Source: CAYTZH01 sp964442285 (lineage in GTDB: Bacteria; Myxococcota_A; UBA9160; JAFDET01). From it: 64,000 nucleotides of DNA. Position 1 is the stretch's first letter; every line of letters starts with the position of its first letter. Positions 51,157-58,696 of the stretch are shown piece by piece. The stretch is from positions 1 to 64,000 of the forward strand of contig CAYTZH010000015.1 in the NCBI GenBank assembly GCA_964442285.1, in the 5' to 3' direction. The position numbers were made by a program, and so were the translations under genes. The notes under the pieces were generated by a model. It saw only the letters and a list, made by a program, of their open reading frames with translations, was not told the DNA's origin and made no database searches.

Positions 51157-52073
51157 CGGAGAGACACCCCCCGTTCCAGGATCGTGAGCGTGCCCGCGTC
51201 GCCGTCGATCTCGGCCCGCGCGCCGACGGGCCAGACCCGGTTCTCGTCGGCGTGCCCGAAGGGGAGATCGGTGACCACGGGCACGTCCAGCGCGCCCGCG
51301 GCATCGAGCACGACGGCCTCTGCCTGCAACCCGGGATAGCGTGGATCGACGCAGTCGACGAGGGCGCCGAGCCCCAGGCCCGCCAGGCCGGCGAGCTTCC
51401 CCGCGGCCCGCAGCTGCCCGACCATGCGGTCGACCCGATAGGGAAGCTCGGCCTTGTCCTCGAGCAGGAGCACCGCACCGCGGGTGTCGATCTCCCAGGG
51501 GGTGCCCAGGCTGGCGGTCACCAGGGAGAGGGAGCCGCCAACGAGTCGCCCCGCAGCCCGACCGCCCCCGCCCGGACGCCCGCCGAGGACGCTGCGCGCC
51601 GGCCCGCGAGCGGTCAGGGCGTCCACGAGGGCGCGGAACGAGTCCTCGCCCAGGGCGTCGCCCAGCTCGAGCATCGGTCCGTGGAAGCCCATGAGTCCCG
51701 CCCAGCGGCGCTGCCAGAGCAGGAGCGACGTGATGTCGCTGTATCCCACCAGGGGCTTGCCCGCCGATCGGAAGCGCTCCGGGTCCAGGGCGCCGAGGAT
51801 CCGCTGGCAGCCGTAGCCTCCCCGGACGCAGACGATGGCGTCCACCTCGGGGTCGTCCACCAGCGCCGCCAGCTCGGCGGTGCGACGCGCGTCGTCGCCG
51901 GCGAGGTAGGTGCGTCGCGACAGGAGGTCGCCGCGGCGCTTCAGCCGGAAGCCCGCCTTCTCCCAGCGGGCCTCGCCCTGGGCCAGGCGTTCGGGATCCA
52001 TGGGGCCCGCCGGCGCGGCCAGGCCGACGGTGCCGCCCTCGGGAAGGGCGCGGGGCTTGCGCAGGCGCGGCAC
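51153..52073 (-). CDS. ldcA: LD-carboxypeptidase (S66 family)
   Basis: A 306-residue cytoplasmic LD-carboxypeptidase that removes the terminal D-Ala from recycled murein tetrapeptides. The catalytic triad fits S112 (GYSDIT), E205 (LLLEDKAELPYR) and H274 (PFGHADEN). The product, murein tripeptide, is the substrate of Mpl, encoded two genes downstream, so these genes form a peptidoglycan-recycling group. The start lies directly against the dnaB stop. Confidence 0.93.
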   Translation of the reverse strand: MPRLRKPRALPEGGTVGLAAPAGPMDPERLAQGEARWEKAGFRLKRRGDLLSRRTYLAGDDARRTAELAALVDDPEVDAIVCVRGGYGCQRILGALDPERFRSAGKPLVGYSDITSLLLWQRRWAGLMGFHGPMLELGDALGEDSFRALVDALTARGPARSVLGGRPGGGGRAAGRLVGGSLSLVTASLGTPWEIDTRGAVLLLEDKAELPYRVDRMVGQLRAAGKLAGLAGLGLGALVDCVDPRYPGLQAEAVVLDAAGALDVPVVTDLPFGHADENRVWPVGARAEIDGDAGTLTILERGVSLR

Positions 52074-53552
52074 CTAGAAGGGGACTTCCTCGTCGGCGGG
52101 CGCCGCCGGGAAGGCCGCGCCCGGGGGCGGTCCCTCGTCGTCGCGGAACGAGCGGTCGGCGAAGCGCGCGAAGCGCGACTCGAAGTCCATCTGCACCGTG
52201 TCCGTCGGGCCGTTGCGCTGCTTGGCGATGATGAGCTCGGCGTCGCGCTCGTTCGACTCGCGGTTGTAGACCACGTCGCGGTAGATGAAGCCGATCACGT
52301 CGGCGTCCTGCTCGATGGCGCCGGACTCGCGAAGGTCGGCCAGCTTCGGGCGCTTGTCGTCGCCCGAGCGGAGCTCGGGGCCGCGGTTGAGCTGGGACAG
52401 GGCGATCACCGGGATGTCCAGCTCCTTGGCCAGCGCCTTCAGGCCGCGGCTGATCTCGGAGATCTCCTGCTCGCGACGCTCGTTCTTGCCGTCGCCGTGG
52501 GCGAGCTGGAGGTAGTCGACGATCACCAGGTCGAGTCCGCGCTCGGCGCGCAGGCGGCGGCTCTTGGCCTTCATCTCGAGCACGGTGGCCGCTCCGGAGT
52601 CGTCGATCCAGATGGGGGCATGGCCCAGGCGGCCCGCGGCCTGGGAGAGTCGGGTGTAGTCGTTGGTGGCGATGTGGCCCTTGCGGAAGGTCGCGAAGTC
52701 GATGCGCGCCTCGGCCGAGAGCAGGCGCAGCACCAGGGCCCGGGTTGTCATCTCCAGGGAGAACACTGCCACCTTGCGCCCGTGATCCACCGCGGCGTTG
52801 CGCGCGATGTTCAGGGCGAGGGCCGTCTTGCCCATGCTGGGGCGCGCCGCGATGATGATCAGCTCGCCGGGCTGCAGGCCGCCGGTCATCTCGTCGAGGT
52901 CCTTGAAGCCCGTGGGCAGCCCCGTGAGCTCGCCCCCGCGGTTCATCAGCATCTCGACGTAGTCGAAGGTGTCCTGCATCTCCTCGTGCAGGCTGCGGAA
53001 GGTGACGGCGGCCCGCGCCTGGCTGATCTCGAAGATGCGCGACTCGGCGGCGTCGAGCAGGCGGTCGGCGCGGTCGGCTTCGTCGAAGCCGAGCTCCGCG
53101 ATCTCCGACGCGCAGTGGATCAGCGCCCGCTTGACCGACTTGTCGCGCACGATGCGCGCGTGGTGCAGCACGTTGGCGGCGGTGGACTCGTAGTCGGCGA
53201 TCTCGCCCAGGAAGACCGGCCCCCCGACGGCGTCGAGATGGCCCTCGGTTCGCAGATGGTCCGAGAGGGTATGGAGGTCGACGGGCTGGCCCGCGTCGCG
53301 CACGGCCACCATGGCTTCGTAGAGGGTGCGGTGGGCGGGGTGGTAGAAGTCGTCGGCCTTCAGCTCGGTGTAGACCGCGTGGACCACCTGGTCGTCCAGG
53401 AGGATCGCCGAGAGCACCGCCTTCTCGGCCTCGAGATCCTGGGGCGGGACCCGCCCGACGCCCCCCGGGCCGGTGGATCCCTCGTGTCCCTCGGCGTTGC
53501 CGCGCCCGGCACCGCCGGCCGTGCGCACCCGCCTGGGTGTGCTGGAAGCCAT
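52074..53552 (-). CDS. dnaB: Replicative DNA helicase
   Basis: A 492-residue hexameric helicase that unwinds DNA at the replication fork. It has an N-terminal primase-interaction domain (about 35-135) and a RecA-like domain with Walker A RPSMGKT at about 238-244. Walker B is VIVDYLQL, and the Q-containing ISEISRGLKALAKELDIPV block is present. About 30 extra Gly/Ser-rich residues lead the protein. No intein is present. A gggggtggg Shine-Dalgarno precedes the ATG. Confidence 0.97.
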   Translation of the reverse strand: MASSTPRRVRTAGGAGRGNAEGHEGSTGPGGVGRVPPQDLEAEKAVLSAILLDDQVVHAVYTELKADDFYHPAHRTLYEAMVAVRDAGQPVDLHTLSDHLRTEGHLDAVGGPVFLGEIADYESTAANVLHHARIVRDKSVKRALIHCASEIAELGFDEADRADRLLDAAESRIFEISQARAAVTFRSLHEEMQDTFDYVEMLMNRGGELTGLPTGFKDLDEMTGGLQPGELIIIAARPSMGKTALALNIARNAAVDHGRKVAVFSLEMTTRALVLRLLSAEARIDFATFRKGHIATNDYTRLSQAAGRLGHAPIWIDDSGAATVLEMKAKSRRLRAERGLDLVIVDYLQLAHGDGKNERREQEISEISRGLKALAKELDIPVIALSQLNRGPELRSGDDKRPKLADLRESGAIEQDADVIGFIYRDVVYNRESNERDAELIIAKQRNGPTDTVQMDFESRFARFADRSFRDDEGPPPGAAFPAAPADEEVPF

Positions 53553-53629
53553 GGTCCCACCCCCCGTGAGACGTTCCTGGTTACCACAGCCCGGGTCGGC
53601 CGGGAGGAAAAAAAGGCCGCGGTCGCGGA

Positions 53630-54085
53630 CTACTCGGCGGCGGAGACCACCACCTTCAGCGCGGCGCGCACCTCGCGGTGCAGGCGGACCGTGACCTCGT
53701 GTTCACCGACGTCCTTGATGGGCTCCGCCAGCTCGATCTTGCGCCGATCGATCTCGATGCCCTTCGCCGCCAGCAGCTCGGCGATCTGCGGCGCCGTGAC
53801 CGAGCCGAAGAGCCGGCCCTCCTCGCCCGCCTGGGCGCTCACCTCGAGGGTCACGTTCTGGATGCGGTCGCGGGCGGCCTGATGATCCTTCATCTCCCGC
53901 GCGATCTTCTCGGCCACCACCCGCCGGTGGTGCTCGAGCTCGTTGACGCGCTCTTCGGTCGCGAGCAGGGCCTTGCCCTGGGGGATGAGGTAGTTCCGCG
54001 CGAAGCCGGGCTTGACCGAGACCAGCTCGCCCGCTTCGCCGAGGCTGGGTACGTCCTCCTTCAGGATCAGCTTCACCTGGGCCAC
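53630..54085 (-). CDS. rplI: 50S ribosomal protein L9
   Basis: The 151-residue bL9 protein has the expected N-terminal rRNA-binding domain (DVPSLGEAGELVSVKPGFARNY, in part), a connecting helix, and a C-terminal domain with RLFGSVT. The length is normal. It follows rpsR by 9 bases with aggag upstream, the usual rpsF-rpsR-rplI order. Confidence 0.97.
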   Translation of the reverse strand: MAQVKLILKEDVPSLGEAGELVSVKPGFARNYLIPQGKALLATEERVNELEHHRRVVAEKIAREMKDHQAARDRIQNVTLEVSAQAGEEGRLFGSVTAPQIAELLAAKGIEIDRRKIELAEPIKDVGEHEVTVRLHREVRAALKVVVSAAE

Positions 54086-54094
54086 GGGTCGCTC

Positions 54095-54619
54095 CTACTG
54101 GTGGGAGTCGCTGTAGGGCAGCAGGGCGAGCTGCCGCGCGCGCTTGATGGCGAGCGAGAGCTCGCGCTGCTGCTTGGCATTGTTGCCCGAGATGCGCCGG
54201 GGAATGATCTTGCCCGTCTCGGTCATGAAGCCCCGCAGGAGCTTCGGGTCCTTGTAGGAGATCTCGAGGGTCTTGTCGGTGGTGAGCCGCGAGACCTTCC
54301 GGCGCTGGAAGAGGCGTCGCTGCTGCTTGCGCGCCTTCTTGCGGGCCTTGGCCCGCAGTCGCGCCTTGACGCTGAAGTTGCGCTCGCGCTCGCCCCGGTC
54401 GCCGAAGCGGCCCCCCCCGCCGGGCCGATCCCCCCGGTCGCCGAAGCGGCCTCCGCCCGGCCGGTCGCCGCCGCGCTCTCCACCGCGATCGCCACCGCGA
54501 TCTCCGCCGCGATCTCCGCCGCGGTCTCCGCCGCGGTCGCCGCCGCGGTCCCCCGGCGGCCCTCCGCCCGGCCGGTCGCCACCGGGCCGATCGCCTCGTC
54601 CGGATGCCGGATTGCTCAT
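54095..54619 (-). CDS. rpsR: 30S ribosomal protein S18 with long Gly/Asp/Arg N-terminal extension
   Basis: The C-terminal 70 residues (about 103-172) are a normal bS18 (YKDPKLLRGFMTETGKI). They are preceded by about 100 residues of low complexity, dominated by GGDR repeats (about 26-48) and RPGGGRFGDRG units, then a basic helix (KARLRAKARKKARK). Typical S18 proteins are about 75 residues. The extension is RGG-like and probably disordered with RNA-binding potential. The only good start is the ATG at 54619, directly after rpsF, so the extension appears genuine. Confidence 0.93.
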   Translation of the reverse strand: MSNPASGRGDRPGGDRPGGGPPGDRGGDRGGDRGGDRGGDRGGDRGGERGGDRPGGGRFGDRGDRPGGGGRFGDRGERERNFSVKARLRAKARKKARKQQRRLFQRRKVSRLTTDKTLEISYKDPKLLRGFMTETGKIIPRRISGNNAKQQRELSLAIKRARQLALLPYSDSHQ

Positions 54620-54622
54620 GGG

Positions 54623-55240
54623 CTATCCCTCCTCGCCCGCGTCCGCGTCCCGACGCTCGCGGTCGCGATCCCCGTCGCCTCGTCCGGGCTGCTCGCGGTC
54701 GCGATCCCCGTCGCCCCGTCCGGGCTGCTCGCGGTCGCGATCCCCGTCGCCTCGCCCGGGCTGCTCGCGGCCGACCTCGTACCGGCCGCTCTCGCGTTCC
54801 TCGGCCCCTTCCTCGCGGGTGTGCCCCGCGGCGGCCGCCTCGGCCGAGGCGCGCTCGGCCTCGGCCTCGCGGGCCGCCCGCTCGGCCGCCTTCTCGCGCT
54901 GGATGCGCTCCTTCTCGGCCGCCTCGACCTTCCGCGTCTCGACGTCCTCCACGTCGTCCGCCACGCGGACGGTGAGGAAGCGCAGCACCGACTCCTCGAG
55001 ACGCAGGGCGCGCTCGAGCTCGTCGACGGTCTTGCCGTCGTCGAGGTAGCTCAGGAAGTAGTAGTGGCCCTTCTGGAACTTATCGATCTCGTAGGCCAGC
55101 TTGCGCTTGCCCCAGTCGTCCAGCATCAGGCGCACGGCCCCTTGGCTCTCCAGGATCCCGTCGAGGCGCGCGCACAGCTCCGCGCCCCCCTCGTCGGAGA
55201 TCTCCGGCTGGACGATGAACGCCGTCTCGTACTCCCGCAT
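54623..55240 (-). CDS. rpsF: 30S ribosomal protein S6 with repetitive C-terminal extension
   Basis: Residues about 1-97 are a normal bS6 (MREYETAFIVQPEIS at the start). A charged helix follows (about 98-145), then three 12-residue repeats REQPGRGDGDRD (about 158-193) and an acidic end. Total length is 205 against about 100-135 usually. S6 binds S18 in the ribosome, and S18 here also has an unusual extension. ATG 55240 was chosen because it has aggagg upstream and matches the family start. Confidence 0.93.
   Translation of the reverse strand: MREYETAFIVQPEISDEGGAELCARLDGILESQGAVRLMLDDWGKRKLAYEIDKFQKGHYYFLSYLDDGKTVDELERALRLEESVLRFLTVRVADDVEDVETRKVEAAEKERIQREKAAERAAREAEAERASAEAAAAGHTREEGAEERESGRYEVGREQPGRGDGDRDREQPGRGDGDRDREQPGRGDGDRDRERRDADAGEEG
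54656..54763 (-). repeat. Three 36-base tandem repeats in rpsF
   Basis: Three consecutive 36-base units (54656-54691, 54692-54727, 54728-54763) differ at only one or two bases, and a partial fourth follows. Each encodes 12 residues. Confidence 0.9.
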
Positions 55241-55355
55241 GGCTCCTCCTGGACGGACGTCGCGGCCCGGCCTCACCGGTCCGCCGCCCGGGCCTCCGCT
55301 CGACGCGTGCGCCGGCGGGTGGGCGCGGCGACGCGGAGACCAAGGGGTCTATGGA

Positions 55356-55375
55356 GGGGGACGCCCAGGTCCCCC
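55356..55375. terminator. Hairpin between pdxT and the S6 operon
   Basis: A 7-base inverted repeat (gggggac / gtccccc) with a 6-base loop lies downstream of the pdxT stop and upstream of rpsF, both on the minus strand. No T tract follows on that strand. It could end the pdx operon or structure the S6 leader. S6/S18 leader autoregulation is known in other bacteria, but I could not identify that motif. Confidence 0.35.
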
Positions 55376-55389
55376 GAAGGGCCCCGTTT

Positions 55390-55977
55390 TTAACACACGG
55401 CCCGGGCGCCGGCCAGCGCCAGCAGACGGGCGTGCACCCGCGGGTCGTCGTCCAGCTCCGGATGGAAGGTGGCCGCCAGCAGAGGACCCTGCTGGACCAG
55501 CACCGGCCGCTCGTCCACCCGCGCCAGCACCTCCACGCCCGGACCTGGCTGCCGCAGCACCGGAGCTCGGATGAACACGCAGCGCAGGTCCTCGAGGCCC
55601 GGCGCCGCGCCCGGATCGGGCCGGGCGGCGAAGGAGTCCACCTGGGTGCCGTAGGCGTTGCGCAGGGCGACGACGTCGAGCAGCCCCAGGGTCTCCACCG
55701 GGTGGTTCTCGGCCCGGCGGGCCAGCAGGATGGCGCCGGCGCAGGTGCCGAGGACGGGCCGCCCGGAGCGGGCGAAGGTCCGCAGCGGCTCGTAGAGGCC
55801 CAGCCGGGCCAGGCCCTTGGCGATGGTCGTACTCTCGCCCCCCGGGAGGATCAGGCCGTCGAGGTCCGGGAGATCCTTCTCCCGCAGCACCTCGCAGGCG
55901 GCCCCGCCCGCCCGCTCCACGGCACGAACGTGGGCCGCGACGTCCCCCTGGATGGCCAGCACGCCGATCCGCGTCAT
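55390..55977 (-). CDS. pdxT: Pyridoxal 5'-phosphate synthase glutaminase subunit
   Basis: A 195-residue class I glutamine amidotransferase that supplies ammonia to PdxS. The triad is C79 (GTCAGAI), H172 and E174 (FHPEL). The conserved GGEST block is at about 46-50. The start has ggagg a few bases upstream and overlaps a possible 35-residue open frame by 4 bases. It follows pdxS on the same strand. Confidence 0.95.
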   Translation of the reverse strand: MTRIGVLAIQGDVAAHVRAVERAGGAACEVLREKDLPDLDGLILPGGESTTIAKGLARLGLYEPLRTFARSGRPVLGTCAGAILLARRAENHPVETLGLLDVVALRNAYGTQVDSFAARPDPGAAPGLEDLRCVFIRAPVLRQPGPGVEVLARVDERPVLVQQGPLLAATFHPELDDDPRVHARLLALAGARAVC

Positions 55978-56081
55978 GCATCCTCCATCGAGTCGGCGAC
56001 GGCGGCCGCCGCCGCCCGGCCCGAGTCCCGCAGTGCGCGCGCGACGCCCCGGCGACCGGCGTCGCCCTCCAGCCAGCGCAC
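55974..56081 (-). CDS. Possible 35-residue ORF between pdxS and pdxT
   Basis: A GTG-started frame of 36 codons fills most of the 124-base pdxS-pdxT gap and overlaps the pdxT start as ATGA. Third codon positions are almost all G or C, as in real genes here. The predicted peptide is Ala/Arg-rich with no known family. It could be a coupling ORF or chance. Confidence 0.25.
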   Translation of the reverse strand: MRWLEGDAGRRGVARALRDSGRAAAAAVADSMEDA

Positions 56082-56101
56082 GCTGCGCTCGAGCGCCGCG
56101 G

Positions 56102-57010
56102 CTACCAGCCGCGGTTGGCGAGCCGCTCGGACTCGGAGAGGGTCTCCATCTCGATGCCCTCCATGGCCTTGCCCAGGCCGCGGCAGGCCGCGAGCACCTC
56201 CTCCGGGTCCTTCCAGTGGGTGGTGGCGCGCACCACGGCCCTCGCGCGGGCGGCCGGGTCGTCGCTCTTGAAGATCCCGGAGCCCACGAAGACCGCCTCG
56301 GCGCCGAGGCTCATGCACAGGGCCGCGTCCGGGGGCGTCGCCACGCCGCCGGCGGCGAAGTTCGGCACCGGGAGCTTCCCGTGCTCGTGCACGTACCGCA
56401 CCAGGTCGTAGGGGGCCTGGAGCTCCTTGGCCGTCGCCATCAGCTCCTCCGGGGCCAGGGTCTGGAGCCGTCGCATCTCCCCCACCACCGCGCGCAGGTG
56501 GCGCACCGCCTCCACGATGTTGCCGCTGCCGGCCTCGCCCTTGGTGCGGATCATGGCCGCTCCCTCGCCGATGCGGCGCAGGGCCTCGCCGAGGTTCCGC
56601 GCGCCGCACACGAAGGGCGAGCGGAAGCCGTGCTTGTCGACGTGGTGCTGCTCATCGGCCGGGGTGAGCACCTCGCTCTCGTCGATGAAGTCGACGCCCA
56701 GGGCCTCGAGCACCCGCGCCTCGGTCACGTGCCCGATGCGGACCTTCGCCATCACCGGGATCGAGACCACGCGCTGGATGCCCTCGATGACCTCGACGGC
56801 GGTCATCCGCGCCACGCCGCCCTCTTTGCGGATGTCGGCGGGCACCCGCTCGAGCGCCATCACGGCGCAGGCGCCCGCGTCCTCGGCGATCTTCGCCTGT
56901 TCGGGGTTCACGACGTCCATGATCACGCCGCCCTTCAGCATCTCCGCCAGGCCGACCTTGATCTCGAAGGACTGGGCCGTAGTCCGACCCGCACCGTTGT
57001 CGCTGCTCAT
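56102..57010 (-). CDS. pdxS: Pyridoxal 5'-phosphate synthase lyase subunit
   Basis: The 302-residue (beta/alpha)8 barrel makes PLP from ribose 5-phosphate, glyceraldehyde 3-phosphate and ammonia. It has D32 (MDVVN), the ribose-binding K89 (PVMAKVRIGH) and the second Lys K157 (MIRTKGEAGSG). It forms a 12+12 complex with PdxT. A strong aggagg precedes the ATG. It lies just after the PdxR-type regulator gene on the same strand. Confidence 0.97.
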   Translation of the reverse strand: MSSDNGAGRTTAQSFEIKVGLAEMLKGGVIMDVVNPEQAKIAEDAGACAVMALERVPADIRKEGGVARMTAVEVIEGIQRVVSIPVMAKVRIGHVTEARVLEALGVDFIDESEVLTPADEQHHVDKHGFRSPFVCGARNLGEALRRIGEGAAMIRTKGEAGSGNIVEAVRHLRAVVGEMRRLQTLAPEELMATAKELQAPYDLVRYVHEHGKLPVPNFAAGGVATPPDAALCMSLGAEAVFVGSGIFKSDDPAARARAVVRATTHWKDPEEVLAACRGLGKAMEGIEMETLSESERLANRGW

Positions 57011-57022
57011 ATCCGTTGCCTC

Positions 57023-58498
57023 CTATACGTGAACACGCGCCGCATTGGCCAGGCGCGGCGCCTGGCGGAAGCGCTCGCGCACCACCTCGCCGAGCACGGC
57101 GACACCGCGCCGGATCTGGGCCTCGTCCGTCAGGGCGACGGTGAGGCGAAGGGCGCTCGACGGCCGCCCGTCGACGTGGAACTGGTAGCCGGGCGCGAAG
57201 AGCAGCCCGCGCCGGGTGGCGTCGCCGAGCAGGTCGGCCGTGTCGATCGGCTCGGGCAGCTCCACCCAGACCTGGTAGCCGCCGTCGGGCTCGGTCCAGC
57301 GCGCGGGCTCGGGCAGCTCCGACGCCAACGCCTCGAAGAGCGCCTCCCGCCGCCGGCGCAGGGTGCGCCGCAGGCGGCCGAGGTGGCGGTCGTAGCCGCC
57401 GGAGGCGACGAAGTCGGCGAGCGCGGCCTGGAGCGGCATGGCGTCGGAGAGGTCGGTGGCGCGCTTCAGGGCCAGCACCGCCTCCACCTGGGCGCCCCGG
57501 GCCAGCACCGAGCCCACCCGGGCGCCGGGGAAGAGCGACTTCGAGAACGAGAACAGGTTCACCACGAGGCCGCGGGCGTCCAGGGCCGCGAGGGGCGCCG
57601 GCGGCCTGCGGGTGTCCCACAGGTCCATCTCGAAAGCGTCCTCCACCACGGGGACGCCCGCCGCCGCGGCCACCTCGAGCAGCGCGCGGCGATGGTTCGT
57701 GGACGTGGAGATGCCCATGGGGTTGTGGAACGTGGGGATCGTGTAGAAGAGCCGCACCGCGGGTCTGGCCAGCACCCGCCGGAGGACGTCGAGGTCCGGC
57801 CCGTCCTCGCGCATCGGCACCGGCACGGGCCGCAGGCCGAGGGCGAACAGGGTGGCGAGCACGTTGTTGTAGGTGGGCTCCTCCACCGCCACCTCGTCGC
57901 CGGGCGCGGCGAACAGGCGCACGGCCAGGGCGATGCCCTGGCTGGCGCCGTGGCACAGCACCAGCTCCTCGACGTCGGTGGCGACGCCGGCGGCCTGCAT
58001 CCGGCCGGCGAGCGCCCGGCGGAGCCCCGGATGGCCCTGGGGGCTCCCATAGAGCAGGATCTCCGGTCCCTCCTCCTGCATCACCCGGTTGAGCGAGCGT
58101 CGGAACTCGTCGGCCGGGTACAGCGCCGGATCCGGGATCAGGGCCTGCATCTGCACCGCGCCGCGCTCGTCGCCGAAGCGCGGCCGCGTCCGCTCGAACT
58201 CGAGCAGCCGCTCGACCTGGGGCGAGAGCGGGATCGACACGGGGGCGGGCGCGCCCTGGGCCGATCTCGCCACGAAAGTGCCGCGGCCCACGGTCGACTC
58301 CACCAGTCCCTCGGCGGCCAGGGTCTCGTAGGCCAGGGAGACCGTGTCCCGGTTCACCCTCAACGACCGGGCCAATTCCCGGATGGTGGGCAGACGTTCG
58401 CCCCCGCCGAGCTCGCCGGCGTCCACCGCCTGGCGGATCTGGTCCGCGATCTGCTGATAGACCGGATCCCCGGCCTGGCGGTCCACCTGGATGACCAT
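57023..58498 (-). CDS. pdxR: MocR-family (GntR-aminotransferase) regulator, probable PdxR
   Basis: The 491-residue fusion has an N-terminal winged helix-turn-helix of the GntR type (about 1-75, LPTIRELARSLRVNRDTVSLAY) and a fold-type I aminotransferase domain. The PLP Lys is at about residue 320 (SFSKSLFPGARVG), and HNPMG contributes another contact. It probably senses PLP and controls pdxST, encoded 12 bases downstream. The start at ATG 58498 fits the fold and lies 7 bases after TAAGCT; an upstream ATG at 58534 would overlap the promoter. Direct repeats in the promoter fit a MocR operator. Confidence 0.9.
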   Translation of the reverse strand: MVIQVDRQAGDPVYQQIADQIRQAVDAGELGGGERLPTIRELARSLRVNRDTVSLAYETLAAEGLVESTVGRGTFVARSAQGAPAPVSIPLSPQVERLLEFERTRPRFGDERGAVQMQALIPDPALYPADEFRRSLNRVMQEEGPEILLYGSPQGHPGLRRALAGRMQAAGVATDVEELVLCHGASQGIALAVRLFAAPGDEVAVEEPTYNNVLATLFALGLRPVPVPMREDGPDLDVLRRVLARPAVRLFYTIPTFHNPMGISTSTNHRRALLEVAAAAGVPVVEDAFEMDLWDTRRPPAPLAALDARGLVVNLFSFSKSLFPGARVGSVLARGAQVEAVLALKRATDLSDAMPLQAALADFVASGGYDRHLGRLRRTLRRRREALFEALASELPEPARWTEPDGGYQVWVELPEPIDTADLLGDATRRGLLFAPGYQFHVDGRPSSALRLTVALTDEAQIRRGVAVLGEVVRERFRQAPRLANAARVHV

Positions 58499-58505
58499 GG
58501 CCACG

Positions 58506-58534
58506 AGCTTAGGCTGGGGCCAATACTGGGTCAA
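58506..58534 (-). promoter_or_regulatory. Promoter of the pdxR-pdxS-pdxT operon
   Basis: On the minus strand TTGACC (58529-58534) and TAAGCT (58506-58511) are separated by 17 bases. The -10 lies 7 bases before the ATG at 58498, so the mRNA is probably leaderless. Confidence 0.55.
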
Positions 58535-58543
58535 TCGGACAAT
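58518..58543 (-). promoter_or_regulatory. Direct-repeat operator, probable PdxR binding site
   Basis: Three direct repeats of ATTGNCC (minus strand) begin at successive spacings of 8 and 11 bases (58537-58543, 58529-58535, 58518-58524) and overlap the -35 and spacer. Direct repeats are the usual operator form for MocR regulators. A further ggacaat copy occurs at 58582-58588. Confidence 0.45.
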
Positions 58544-58696
58544 CGGGCCTTGAAAAGCGGAGCGATGGCGGGGAGAGACACGGACAATCTTGTCAGTGAC
58601 TCAGCCAGCCGGGCTCCCTACCCGACTTGGCGCGCATGCCCTGTTCTCGACCCGACGCACAGGCGATCGCGGGGGAACGGCAGGCCTTTGCGCCAG

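Noticed and set aside
54480..54560. Repeats in rpsR considered as CRISPR or a mobile element
   Set aside because: They are in-frame Gly/Asp/Arg codons inside a ribosomal protein gene with no spacers.
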